This document shows, piece by piece, positions 53,930-64,000 of a stretch of 64,000 nt of DNA. A program made the translations under genes and the position numbers. Under the pieces are notes generated by a model. That model was not told the DNA's origin, did not search any database, and worked only from the letters and a program-made list of their open reading frames with translations. The stretch comes from Stomoxys calcitrans (lineage: Eukaryota; Arthropoda; Insecta; Diptera; Muscidae), in contig NC_081554.1 in the NCBI RefSeq assembly GCF_963082655.1, positions 51,772,750 to 51,836,749 on the forward strand. Direction: 5' to 3'. Each line of letters starts with the position of its first letter. The stretch's first letter is position 1.

Positions 53930-56900
53930 ATGCTGTTACTTCAAGTATGGAATTTCAAACACTTGCTTCTGTTCTATGCAGTTTTTAATATCGCTCTCTG
54001 GCTGGCGAACTCTCAATTCATCGATGAGGACGAAGATGACAGCGGTGAGGATGAAACTCCAGAGGAAAAGGCTGAACGCAAAAGCATAGAGGAGGACTCT
54101 TATTTGACAGTGGTGAGTAAAGGAATCTGCCATTAGCCCAACTGTCGGCTGGAACTCCCATAAACATGTTGGGCAAAATGACAACCAGAGTTGCCACACA
54201 AATGATCTTTCGATATATGGGTTGCCCAAAAAGTAATTGCGGTTTTTTAAAAGAAAGTAAATGCATTTTTAATAAAACTTGGAATGAGCAAGCTAAAAGT
54301 AACAGCTGATAACTGACAGAAGAAAGAATGCAATTACAGAGTCACAGGCTGTGAAAAAATTTGTCAACGCCGACTATATGAAAAATCCGCAATTACTTTT
54401 TGGGCAATCCAATACAACAACTAAATTTTCCATGAACATTCCATTAGGGAACAGGGGATACTTTTCCCATATCAATGAGAGCAGTCTGCATAATGTTTAA
54501 GCTCAATGATAAGTAATTGTAAATGTTGCCCTTGAACATTCCACTGAGGAACAGGGGCTAACTTATGACAAGTGGCCTTCTTTTTATGCTGAATCCAAAT
54601 GGCGTGCCGCATGGCGTTACCACTTGATAGACATGGCAACATATCTCACAAATGTAAGAGGATAACCACCGCTGAAAAACTTTCTGAAGTTCACGCCGGG
54701 GTTTGAACCCTGGCATTTGTAGTCAAAGACAGACAGACTAACCTCTGCCCCACGGTGGCCTTCGATCTACAGGGTATTGTAATATGGTGAATCGCCATCA
54801 CTATCTTGGAATATGGGTGTGTGCAATCTCCGGCAGAAAGTAGAGAAAGGCTATCACGTTCGCTTACTTTAAAACTCTTAGGGCAATATTAAGCGGCTTC
54901 CACACTACTTCGAAATGCGCTAAGGAAAGTGGCAACAAAAGTATTTATCTTCAGCAAAAGATACCACGTAGCCACAGGGGTACCTGTCTCCTTTGAAGCA
55001 GAGCATGCTCTTTTTACTGAAAGCGCAAAATGGCTGGCGGTTTTTCCTGACCGAAAATTTAACTTCAATAAAAGGGCGAAAAGCTACTCTTGCCCTAAAC
55101 ACCTGTTAGGGAGCTATTGTTAACCATTAGAGGTTTAACCCGCGTTTCATACATTGATTGTATAATGCAAATGTCAGACCTATAATACATACACAATATG
55201 GTTTAATGGTATGGTGGACTGCTCTTCAAACATCCACCCACTGATCAATATTCAGGCAGATCTAAATGACAGCTTGTGTTCTTTGTGCATCACAGCCGCA
55301 CTGAGGAGAACCCTATCTGAGGGGTTTTTCGCAGATCAAAACGTCGCTGACAAAATTCGTAGTTTATATGATCTATGCCACTCCCACTTTTAGCGATAGA
55401 CGTTGAATTTACCTCCTCCGAGTTGATTTTTTTGTGCCCCTACAGTGCGCAATTATTTTCGAGTTAGCTTAAATTTCGCTTGCTGACCTTTCCGACTAAC
55501 TGACGGCTCTACCGTAAAGCTTGACATTTTTGAGGTTATACGTGCTCAGAACGTTTTGACATACGAGCGCTATTTGTGTTGTTTACAGTAATTTAAAAGA
55601 TTCACCTCGCCCAAAAAAATGGAATTAAATCGTGAACATTTTCGTGCGATTATTTTTATACCCTCCACCATAGGATGGGGGTATACTTATTTCGTAATTG
55701 TGTTTGTAACACCTCAAAATATGCGTCTAAGTCGAACTAGCCATGTCCGTCCGTCGGTCTGCCTGTCGAAAGCACGCTAACTTACGAAGGAGTAAAGCTA
55801 GCTGCTTGAAATTTTGCACAAATCCTTTTTATTAGTGTAGGTCAGTTGGTATTGTAAATGGATCAAATCGGTCCATATTTTGATATAGCTGCCATATGAA
55901 CCGATCATGGGTCTTGATTTCTTGAGCCTCTAGAGGGCGCAATTCTTATCCGATTTTATTCAAATTTTGCACATAGTGTAAAGTATGATTTAAATCGGTC
56001 CATGCTTTGATATAGCTGCCATATAAACCGATCTTGGGTCTTGATTTCTTGAGCATCTAGAGGGCGCAATTCTTATCCGATTTTATTGAAACTTTGCAAG
56101 TAGTGTTTTGGTAGCACTTCCAACAACATCGTTAAGTATAGTTTAAATCGGTCCATGTTTTCATATAGCTACCATATAAACCGATCTTGGGTCTTGACTT
56201 CTTGAGCCTCTAGAGGGCGCAATTCTCGCCCGATTTAACTGAAATTTTGCACGTATTGTTTTGGTAGCAACTGTGCTTAGTATGATTCAAATCGGTTCAT
56301 AATCTGGTATAGCTGTCATATAAACCGATCTTGGATCTTGACTTCTTGAGCCAATAGGGGGCGCAATTCTCATCCGATTTGGCAGAAATTTTGTACTACA
56401 GCTTCGCTCATGACCCTCAACATACGTGACTAATATGGTCTAAATCGATCATCTTTGAACTCAACCTGCTTATGGACAAAAAAGAATCTGTGCAAAGTTT
56501 CAGCTCAATATCTCTATTTTAAAAGACTGTAGAGTGATTTGCGAAAAAGAAAATCTAAGTTAGGAATTCCGTGCTATTTGCAAAATCCTTAATTATTTTT
56601 AATGCCACTCCCCTAATTTGGTTCATGTCTGATATTGTGTCCCCACTTAAGTGCCGGTATCTGTTAGACGCGAAAGCCGGGCAATGACATAGGAAATGCT
56701 CCAACGTCTCATCATCTTCCCCGCATGCTATCACTTGCCATACCGATGTTAGATAAGTGAGCTCGTAGTCCTATGTGTCGTGTCATGATACCAATAGCTA
56801 TACTGACCTCCTTCTTGCTTCCTTTCAGTAATAGCCTGGTCTTCTCACGATCTGAATTCCCCCATAGATATTTATCGGACCTTGGAGCAAGCGGCTAGCC

Positions 56901-59900
56901 ACACCGAGGGATACATGTGCAATCCCACAAAACCCATGCGGTTGGGGCGCTGGGCCAGTAACCCGCCCCCGGAAAACCATGAGAACTACTATGAGAAACA
57001 AAGGAATTGAAAAAACAGACCCCCTATGTTGACAAAACACGCAAACGAAAGAAGGACCATGATTTTCGGATCTGCGACTGGAATGTCCGCAACCTTTATA
57101 GTGAAAGTGCAGTATACGCGGTGGCGGATGTATTAGAGAAGTACAAGGCAGATGTTACTGCCTTACAAGAAGTGCGATGGGCTAGAAATGGCGTCACTAC
57201 AAAACCAAACGATGGCGAACTATACTATAGCTGCCATAACACGAGGCATGAATTTGGCTGTGGGTTTGTGGTTAGTCGGAGACTGAAACACATTGTCTCC
57301 AGGTTTACTCCGGTGGATGAGAGGATAGCCCCAATCCACATAAAAGCCAAATTCTTCAACATCAGCATTGTTTGTGCCCATGACTCGTAGGAAGACAAGG
57401 ACGAACAGACAAAGGATATTTTCTACGAGGGCCTAGAGAGAGGATATGACCGCTGCCCCGCCCATGATAATCAAATAGTTCTGGGAGATTTTAATGCAAA
57501 GATAGAATACGAGGAACCAAATTGACCACGTTGTGATAGATGGAAGGCATTCATCCAGCGTATAGATGTACGATCGATCCGTGGAGCGAATATAGATTCG
57601 GATAATTACCTTGTTGCAGCAAAGGTTCGCATCCGTTTGAACATGGCGAAACTGCACGGAAGTTCGACACTGAAAAGCTGCAAACACAGCAGAAGGCAGC
57701 GGCATACTCCACTCCACTGACCCAACTGCTTGATGAAAACACTCCTTGTTCCGATGATATAATGGCGCAGTGGCAAACTATTGCCCACTCCATGGAAAAT
57801 GCCGCGAAATCCGTACTTGGGTACCGGAAGCCTCCTCCAAGAAACCCATGGTACGACCAAGAGTGACGAGATGTTACTGAAGCCAAAAATGCGGCATATA
57901 GAACAACCCTGCAATCAGTAGCAATGCGCCAGATGAAGGAGAGTTATCGCGAGAAAAGGAGAGAGAAAAAAAACGTCTATTCCGCAGAAAGAAAAAGGAA
58001 ATTGGAAAGACGTAAGTGTGAGCGAATTGAAATGTACAGGAGTCAGAATGAAGTCCGGAAATTCTACCAAAGAATTAAACATCAAATCGATGGCTTTGGT
58101 GCAGGCACATTCTCCTGCAATGACAAAGAAGGTAATCTGGTAAACATGCTGACGATATGAAAAGAACATTTTATGCAACTGCTAGATCGGACACTGGCGG
58201 CGAAGAGAATACCGCACGACCCATCAATGATGATGGTATAGAATGTTTACCTCCTACTCAACATGAGGTCTAAGTAGCAGTGACACGACTGAAGAAAAAC
58301 AAGGTATGCGGGGAGCCGACGGGTTACCCGTTGAACTATTTAAGACCGGAGGCGACACGCTGATTAGACGTATGCATCAGTTTATCTGCGCAATCTGGCT
58401 AGAAGAACGCACGTCCGATGATCGGAACCTCAGCATTCTATGTCCCATACACAAGAAAGGAGACAAGACGGAATGTGCCAACTACAGAGGAATAAGTCTC
58501 CTGCCCATCGCATACAAGATACTCTCGAGCGTTCTGCGTGAAAGATTAAAACCTAAAGTCAATGAGGTAATTGGGCCCTATCAATGCGGCTTTAGACCTG
58601 GTAAATCCACCCTGGACCAGATATTCACACTGCGCCAAATCCTCAAGAATGACAAATCAACACCTACCATCTCTTTGTTGACTACAAAACCGCTTTCGAT
58701 GCTCCTTTATGTTCTAAGGTATTTCAAGCCATGTCTAAGTTTGGTATCCCTGCAAAATTAATAAGACTCTGCAGGATGACACTTGCTGATACGGGTTCCT
58801 CAGTAAGAATAGGAAAGAATCTCTCCGAGCCATTTAATACCAAACGAGGTTTTAGACAAGGAGACAGCCTATCGTGTGATCTCTTTAATATCCTGCTGGA
58901 GAAGATTATACGCGATGCAGATGTGAATAGATATGGCACACTAACCTTAAGAGAACACAAGCTAATCGCCTATGCCGACCACATCGACATCATAGGTCGG
59001 TCACTGGAAGTAGTTACTGCAGCCATTGAAAGAATCGAAAGAGAGTCAGTGAAGATGGGTATGGCAACTCCCAAAAAGACTTGCACAACCGAACAGATAA
59101 AGAAAATGGAGAAAGTTGGGAACCACAACTTTGAGATAGTCAGTAACTTTATCTACCTCGGCACCGCCGTAACCGAAACGAATGACAACAGCTTTGATGT
59201 AAAGCGAAGAATAATACTGACAAACAGATGCTACTTTGGACTAAGTAAGCAGTTTAGAAACAAGGCCACCTCTCGACAAACGAAGATTACACTATACAAG
59301 ACACTGATAATACCCGTGTTGTTATTTGTTCTGAGGCATGGGAACTTGTGAAAGCAGATGAGGCAGTGATTGGAGTATTTGAGAGAAAGATTCTTCGTAA
59401 AATATATGGAGCAGTTAGCGTTGATGGAGAATATAGGCGACGTATGACTTTTCTAACTTTCCAACTTTTCCTTTTGTTTACATTTTCTTCTGTTTGTGAA
59501 CTTTTTACTCGGCACATTTGGACATTCTTAATGGGGCCGTAGACTTTAGGTTTTCTTCTATTGGCCATGTATTTGAAAAAACCTTGAAAATAACTCCAAG
59601 TCTGGCAATATTTCCTTTAAAATTTGTAAAATTTAAATTGAAACATAACCACGATGCTGTGAATACAAACCACAAAATGCTTAATTCGCATTCATCAACA
59701 TTTATTATATGGCTGAGTTTTATGTAATTAAAGAACTTCTTCCACATTCTAACCAAATTGAATTGAGGCTCTGGCAAGTGAAAAACACAATCAGCACTTT
59801 TGCAACATTTCCTTCGACGCAGACAAAACTCTCACACGCTATCTTGCTTTCTCACATGGATGTAGAGGAAGATGGCAGGACGACCGACAGACTGGCGACC

Positions 59901-60361
59901 ATCATCGCATCACATCACATCACCCACCATCATCACTACCTACCATAGTCAATCACTCAGTTATGCATCACCATTCACTTGACTTATTTAAATATTTTCT
60001 TTTCTCTCTCTTCTCTCTTCTCACTCTCTCCCCCTGTTCCTCACTATCGCTTCATATTTGCATTGAGGGTCCTTTTCCCATTCTACTCATTTGCTTTTCA
60101 TGCTGTGATTTACTATTCCCTGCGATGTCATTGCCTTTGCTACAAATGACAACGAAAACAACAACAACAACAAAAAACAGGATAAATTAATTGCTAAATA
60201 TGGGTATCCTGCCGAAGTGCATCAAGTCACCACCGAAGATGGTTATATCCTGACAATGCATCGCATACGGGGCAAACAAGGTGCCCAGCCATTCTTTTTG
60301 CAGCATGGTCTTGTTGACAGCTCGGCGGGTTATGTTATAATGGGTCCCAATGTAAGTCTGG
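53930..60361 (+). CDS. Acid lipase 2 (Lip3-like), exons 1 and 2, continues past the window
   Basis: Exon 1: 53930-54112 (61 codons). Exon 2: 60181-60361 (60 codons plus one base). Donors are GTGAGT and GTAAGT, and the acceptor is AAAAAACAG. The signal peptide is about residues 10-28 (KHLLLFYAVFNIALWLANS). It is followed by an acidic stretch (31-56, with IDEDEDDSGEDE) that is unusual for this family. Exon 2 encodes the conserved segment PAEVHQVTTEDGYILTMHR (71-89), the oxyanion region LQHGLVDSS and YVIMGPNVSL. It ends in the same phase as lipase 1 exon 2. The catalytic exons lie beyond 64000, since no later exon appears in the last 3.6 kb. Intron 1 (6068 bp) holds a MITE, SINEs, a Helentron and LINEs. 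Probably a secreted or lysosomal lipase; activity cannot be judged here. Confidence 0.85.
54218..54412 (+). mobile_element. Mariner-type MITE, internally deleted copy, in lipase 2 intron 1
   Basis: TGGGTTGCCCAAAAAGTAAT at the left and ATTACTTTTTGGGCAATCCA at the right. TA flanks it at 54216-54217 and 54413-54414. It is 195 bp: the A/T-rich block between AATGAGC and the AGCTAAAAGTAACAG part is deleted compared with the 237-bp copies. Confidence 0.85.
54427..54763 (-). mobile_element. Two tRNA-derived SINEs in tandem, one partial
   Basis: The reverse tail fragment 54427-54513 (CCATGAACATTCCATTAGGG to AAGCTCAATGATAAG) is followed by a second copy, 54523-54763. The second has its own tail (CCTTGAACATTCCACTGAGG) and a head ending CCCACGGTGGCC. 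Its inverted B box GGGTTTGAACCC is at about 54700-54711. It lies within lipase 2 intron 1. Confidence 0.8.
54770..55650. other. Intronic DNA, nothing recognised
   Basis: Two short plus-strand frames (54929-55123 and 55211-55393) have coding-like composition but match no family I know. They could be worn transposon pieces. Confidence 0.3.
55655..56540 (+). mobile_element. Helentron/DINE-1-like element, A family, 3'-truncated
   Basis: Left end TTATACCCTCCACCATAGGA and GGGGGTATACTTATTTCGTA, then CTAGCCATGTCCGTCCGTC and four units (TTGAGCCTCTAGAGGGCGCA, CGATCTTGGGTCTTGA). The 3' hairpin is missing; a LOA-like fragment starts at 56541. Confidence 0.8.
56541..56870 (-). pseudogene. LOA-like LINE 3'-end fragment
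   Basis: Minus-strand match to 7860-8200: AGATCGTGAGAAGACCAGG, TATGTCATTGCCCGGC-type zinc-knuckle region, GGGGACACAATATCAGACAT and a tail TAGCACGGAATTCC. It is truncated at about 56870 and followed by an RTE-like LINE on the opposite strand. Confidence 0.7.
56885..59445 (+). pseudogene. RTE-like non-LTR retrotransposon, most complete copy
   Basis: The 5' leader has GCGCTGGGCCAGTAACCCGC. Endonuclease: DFRICDWNVRNLYSESAVYA (about 57060), LQEVRW (57165), then LGDFNAK (57480) after a stop. RT: GADGLPVELFKTGGDTLIRR (58312), NYRGISLLPIAYKILSSVLR (58480), PYQCGFRPGKSTLDQIFTL (58578), KRGFRQGDSLSCD (58840) and YADHIDIIG (58971), where YADD should stand. It stops at about 59445 without the C-terminal H-V-V-R-M part. 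Several stops and frameshifts. It lies in sense orientation in lipase 2 intron 1. Clade RTE is inferred from RT motifs. Confidence 0.82.
59446..60180. other. 3' part of lipase 2 intron 1
   Basis: Unique sequence with a pyrimidine-rich run (about 60000-60035) and a CAA-rich tract (about 60150-60178) that leads straight into the acceptor AAAAAACAG. No repeat family or gene seen. Confidence 0.5.
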
Positions 60362-60575
60362 GTAAGTATTCTTCGTATTTTTTTTTTTCTTTTCATTATT
60401 TTGCAGTTAATTTAAGTAAAAGAGCGAATGAGAAATGAAGTTTAAAGGAATTATGGACCAATAAGGTTGAGATATAACCCAACAACGAATATAGTATCCT
60501 TTGAAATATTGAAGAAAACATTTTTATTTGTGAAAGATTTTTTCGCTTCGCTTATGACGAGACTTGTACTTGATT

Positions 60576-60790
60576 TTCCATGATTTAGGAACAGGGGATA
60601 CTTCTCTTATATCAATGAGTGTAGTCCCATTTAAGCTCAATGATAAGGGGCCTCCTTTTTTTGCCGAGTCGAAAGGGCTTGCCACAAGCTACTTGGTAGA
60701 GAAGTTTTAACATGGCAGGATGCCTCACAAATGTTGCCAGCTTTAGTGAGGGTATGGCCACCGCTGAAAAATTTTCTGATATTCACGCCT
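60576..60790 (-). mobile_element. SINE lacking its tRNA-like head
   Basis: Reverse order GGAACAGGGGATACTTCTCT, AAGCTCAATGATAAGGGGCC, GAGAAGTTTTAACATGGCAG and CCACCGCTGAAAAATTTTCT. The B box and A box are missing. It is in the lipase 2 intron after exon 2. Confidence 0.75.
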
Positions 60791-60920
60791 GATGTTATGA
60801 CGAGACTTACCTATGGCTATATGATTAGAGATGCAGAAGTCATATCAACCGAAACTTTCATGCTATCATGTGCCCGAAACCTTAAGGCCATATCAGAGGT
60901 TGCAATTCGCTTGGACAATT

Positions 60921-63331
60921 TTGATACCCTCCACCATAGGATGGGGGTATACTAATTTCGTTATTCTGTTTGTAACACCTTCTTGATCGTCATGACATTT
61001 TAAGTCGATCTAGCCATGTCCGTCCGTCCGTCTGACCATCCGTCCGTCAGTCTAACGAAAGCACGCTGATATTCGAAGGAGTAAAGCTAGGCGCTTGAAA
61101 TTTTGCACAAATTCCTTTCATTAGTGTAGGTCGGTTGAAATTGTTAATGGGCCAAATCGGACCATGTTTTGATATAGCTGCCATATAAACCCATCTTGGG
61201 TCTTGACTTCTTGAGCCGCTAGAGGGCGCAGTTCTCATCCGATTTGACTGAACTTTTGCACGTGGTGTTTTGGTATCACTTCCAGCAACCATGCTAAGTA
61301 CAGTTCAAATCGGTTCATAATCTGATTTAGCTGCCATATAAACCGATCTTGGGTCTTGAATTCTTCAGCTTTTAGAGGGCGCAATTATCATCCGATTTGG
61401 CTGAAGTTTACATGAAGTGTTTTGTTATGACTTCCAACAACTGTGCTTAGTATGGCGCAAATCGGTTCATAACCTGATATAGCTGCTATATAAACCTATC
61501 TGGGATCTTGACTTCTTGAGCCTCTAGAGGGCGCAATTCCAATCCGATTTTGATGAAATATTGCATGTAGTGTGACGTTATGACTTCCAACAACAGTGCT
61601 AAGTATGATTGAAATCGATCTATAACCTTATATAGCTGTCATATAAACCGATCTGGGGTTTTGACTTCTTGAGCCTCTAGAGGGCGCAATTCCATTCCGA
61701 TTTTGCTGAAATATTGCATGTAGTGTGCCGTTATGACTTCCAACAACTGTGCTAAGTATGGTCTAAATCGGTCCATAACCTAATATAGCTGCCATATAAA
61801 TCGATTTTGAATCTTGACTTCTTGAGCCTCTAAAATGCGCAATTATAAACCGATCTTGGAAATAGGATAGGAATTGCGCCGCTAAAGGGCGCAATTTTGG
61901 GATCTTCACTTCTTGAGCCTCTAGAGTGCGCAGTTCTGATCCGATTTGGCTAAAATTCGGCATGCCGTATTTTTTTATGACTTCCAACAACTGTACTAAG
62001 TATGGTTGAAATCGGTCCATAACCTGATACAGCTGTCATATAAACCGATCTGGGGTCTTGATTTCTTGAGCCTCTAGAGTGTGCAATTCCTATTCGATTT
62101 GGCTGAAATTTTGCATGAAGTGTTTGGTTATGACTTCCAACAACTGTGCTTAGTATAGCGAAAATCGGTATATGACCCGATGTAGCTGCCATATAAACCG
62201 ATCTGGGATCTTGACTTCTTGAGCCTCTAGAGGGCGCAATTTTCATCCATTTTGGCTGAAATTTTCCATGAGATATTTTGTTATGTTATTCACAACAACT
62301 GTGCTAAGTATGGTTGAAATCGGTCTTAAACTTTATATAGCTGTCATATAAACCGATCTGGGGTCTTGACTTCTTGAGCCTCTAGAGGGTGCAATTCCAA
62401 TCCGATTTTGCTGAAATATTGCTTGTAGTGTGACGTTGACTTCCAACAACAGTGCTAAGTATGGTCTAAAGCGGTCCATAACCTGATATAGCTGCCATAT
62501 CAACCGATCTGGGATCTTGACTTCTTGAGCCTCTAGAGTGCGCAATTATGAACCGATCTTGGAAATAGGATAGGAATTGCGCCGCTAGAGGGCGCAATTA
62601 TGGGATCTTCACTTCTTGAGCCTCTAGAGTGCGCAATTCTTATACGAATTAGGTTAAATTCGGCATGGGGTGCTTTTTTACACTTTCCAACAACTGTGTT
62701 GAGTATGGTTGAAATCGGTTCATAACCTGGTATAGCTGTCATATAAACCGATCTGGGGTCTTGATTTCTTGAGTCTCAAGAGCCCGCAATTCATATTCGA
62801 TTTGGCTGAAAATTAGCATGAAATGCTTGGTTATGACTTCCAACAACTGTGTCAAATATGGTTCAAATCGGACCATAGTTTGATATAGCTGCCATATAAA
62901 CCGATCTGGGATCTTTACTTCTTCAACCTCTAGAGGGCGCAAATCTCATCCGATTTGGCAGAAACTTTGTACAACGACTTCTTCCACGACCTTCAACGTA
63001 CGTGTCAAATATGGTCTGAATCGATCTGTAGCCTGATACAGCTCCCCTATAAACCGTTCTCCCGATTTTGCTTCTTGAGCCCCACACAAGGCGCAATTCT
63101 TATACGAGTGGGCTGAAATATTACACAATGACTTCTACAATGTTCAGCATTCAATTCATTTATTGTCCGAATCGGACTATATCTTGATATATCTCCTATA
63201 CCATTACAGTTCTTATTCATTATTCCTTATTTGCTTTAAAAAAGATACCGCGGAAAGAACTCGACAAATGCGATCCAAGGTGAAATGTATATAAGATTCG
63301 GCCCGCTGAACTTAGCACGCTCTTACTTGTT
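60921..63331 (+). mobile_element. Helentron/DINE-1-like element, A family, complete and long
   Basis: Left end GATACCCTCCACCATAGGAT and GGGGGTATACTAATTTCGTT, then CTAGCCATGTCCGTCCGTC. About 12 units of 150-170 bp carry TTGAGCCTCTAGAGGGCGCA, TATAGCTGCCATATAAACC and ATGACTTCCAACAACTGTGC. A compound variant with GGAAATAGGATAGGAATTGC appears twice, at about 61858 and 62560. Right end: GATACCGCGGAAAGAACTCG, ATTCGGCCCGCTGAACTTAG and CACGCTCTTACTTGT. It lies in the lipase 2 intron after exon 2. Confidence 0.85.
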
Positions 63332-64000
63332 CTTTCTATGTTCTATGCAAAATGTTCTAGTCTCCAACCCCCGGAAAACAATTTTTGTTCACTTTTTATA
63401 TTCATATACCATTCCTGTAGTCATTTTGATTAAATATAACAAAAGTTCAGAATTCTTTAGGATTTTTCGTCTTAAGTGATTTGATTGTCTTAAGTGATCA
63501 GTTCTCAATCATGACCGCACAATCTTCACTGGGTTCACATCACATCATAGCTCAAATATTCTGCACTTAATCTGTGTCTGTATTTGAATACCGTCCCCAA
63601 ACATTGTAGGCGGCAGCAAAGCCGCATCACATTCTTCAACAAACTACAGCTGATGTACATCCTACAAATGCCAGACCCGGCAAGAAAACCTCCCATGCTT
63701 GTGTTCACCGTTCAGAATCATTTTGTAATTTGATGTTGAGTAATTCCTAAGATAAACATAGATTAATTACTTCCACGCAAAATGGAAACGAAACCCAATG
63801 AAAGGCGAAAAACAAGGATAAACAAGGATGCTGCTCTTTGCAGCAAATGGCCAGGATTAAAACTATGCTTGCAGTGTAGTTGATGGCTTTTAATTAAATG
63901 AAAGTTGTGCCAGACTTAACTGAACACACCCTGTGGGTGAGACACAAACGGCAGATCCTTTTGCATTGCCGTACTTTAATTCGTCAATATATCATTATCA
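63332..64000. other. No gene recognised; presumed lipase 2 intron
   Basis: Unique AT-rich DNA. No lipase exon 3 signature (a D-V-W-L-x-N-x-R-G stretch) is present, so the gene continues outside the window. Confidence 0.4.

Noticed and set aside
54929..55393. Two short frames in lipase 2 intron 1
   Set aside because: No family match or splice signals, and no acceptor/donor pair that keeps the lipase frame.

Overview
The window is animal nuclear DNA: AT-rich, intron-containing and about four-fifths transposon-derived. The repeat types point to a calyptrate fly, most likely a muscid such as Stomoxys, Musca or Haematobia. They are DINE-1/Helentron-like elements with CCATGTCCGTCCGTC blocks, a tRNA-derived SINE, mariner-type MITEs, and decayed RTE-like and RNase H-bearing (LOA-like) LINEs. 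The species is inferred from these families, not proven. I see no bacterial, organellar or rRNA features.

The only well-supported protein genes are two tandem, same-strand acid lipase (Lip3-type alpha/beta hydrolase) genes. Lipase 1 (38090-45232) has six exons and encodes 445 residues with a signal peptide. All its splice phases fit and a polyadenylation signal follows 8 bases after the stop. Its nucleophile elbow reads V-H-S-Q-A instead of the family G-H-S-Q-G. Lipase 2 (53930 to beyond the window) has exon 1, a 6.07-kb intron carrying a 2.5-kb LINE corpse, and exon 2. The rest lies past position 64000. Exon 2 of both genes covers the same domain and ends in the same phase, which supports an old tandem duplication. 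A TATA/Inr pair sits 282 bases upstream of the lipase 2 start codon. An 11-codon signal-peptide-like mini-exon with a strong splice donor lies between the genes (47096-47128).

Layout. 1-8215: Helentron edge, a G-rich repeat, RTE-like relics, SINEs and a nested LOA/RTE/SINE stack. 8224-16576: Helentron-like elements, including one carrying about 13 copies of a 154-bp unit with 616-bp higher-order structure, plus two near-identical 237-bp MITEs. 16975-22030: SINE, an array rich in splice-donor-like GTAAGTACT motifs, a foldback element and a minus-strand LOA-like LINE. 22050-28490: more Helentrons and a LINE palindrome. 28497-30685: a 29-bp tandem array whose centre is inverted. 30690-38089: sparse DNA, Helentrons, SINEs and a LINE fragment. 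38090-45232: lipase 1, whose large introns are nearly all Helentron DNA. 45650-52560: LINE pieces, a GGTACC-rich array and one LINE inserted into another. 53621-64000: lipase 2, with MITE, SINE, Helentron and LINE insertions.

The mobile elements do not form a joint system. They are successive insertions around, and inside the introns of, a small lipase cluster. LINE coding regions are all broken by stops, frameshifts or catalytic changes.
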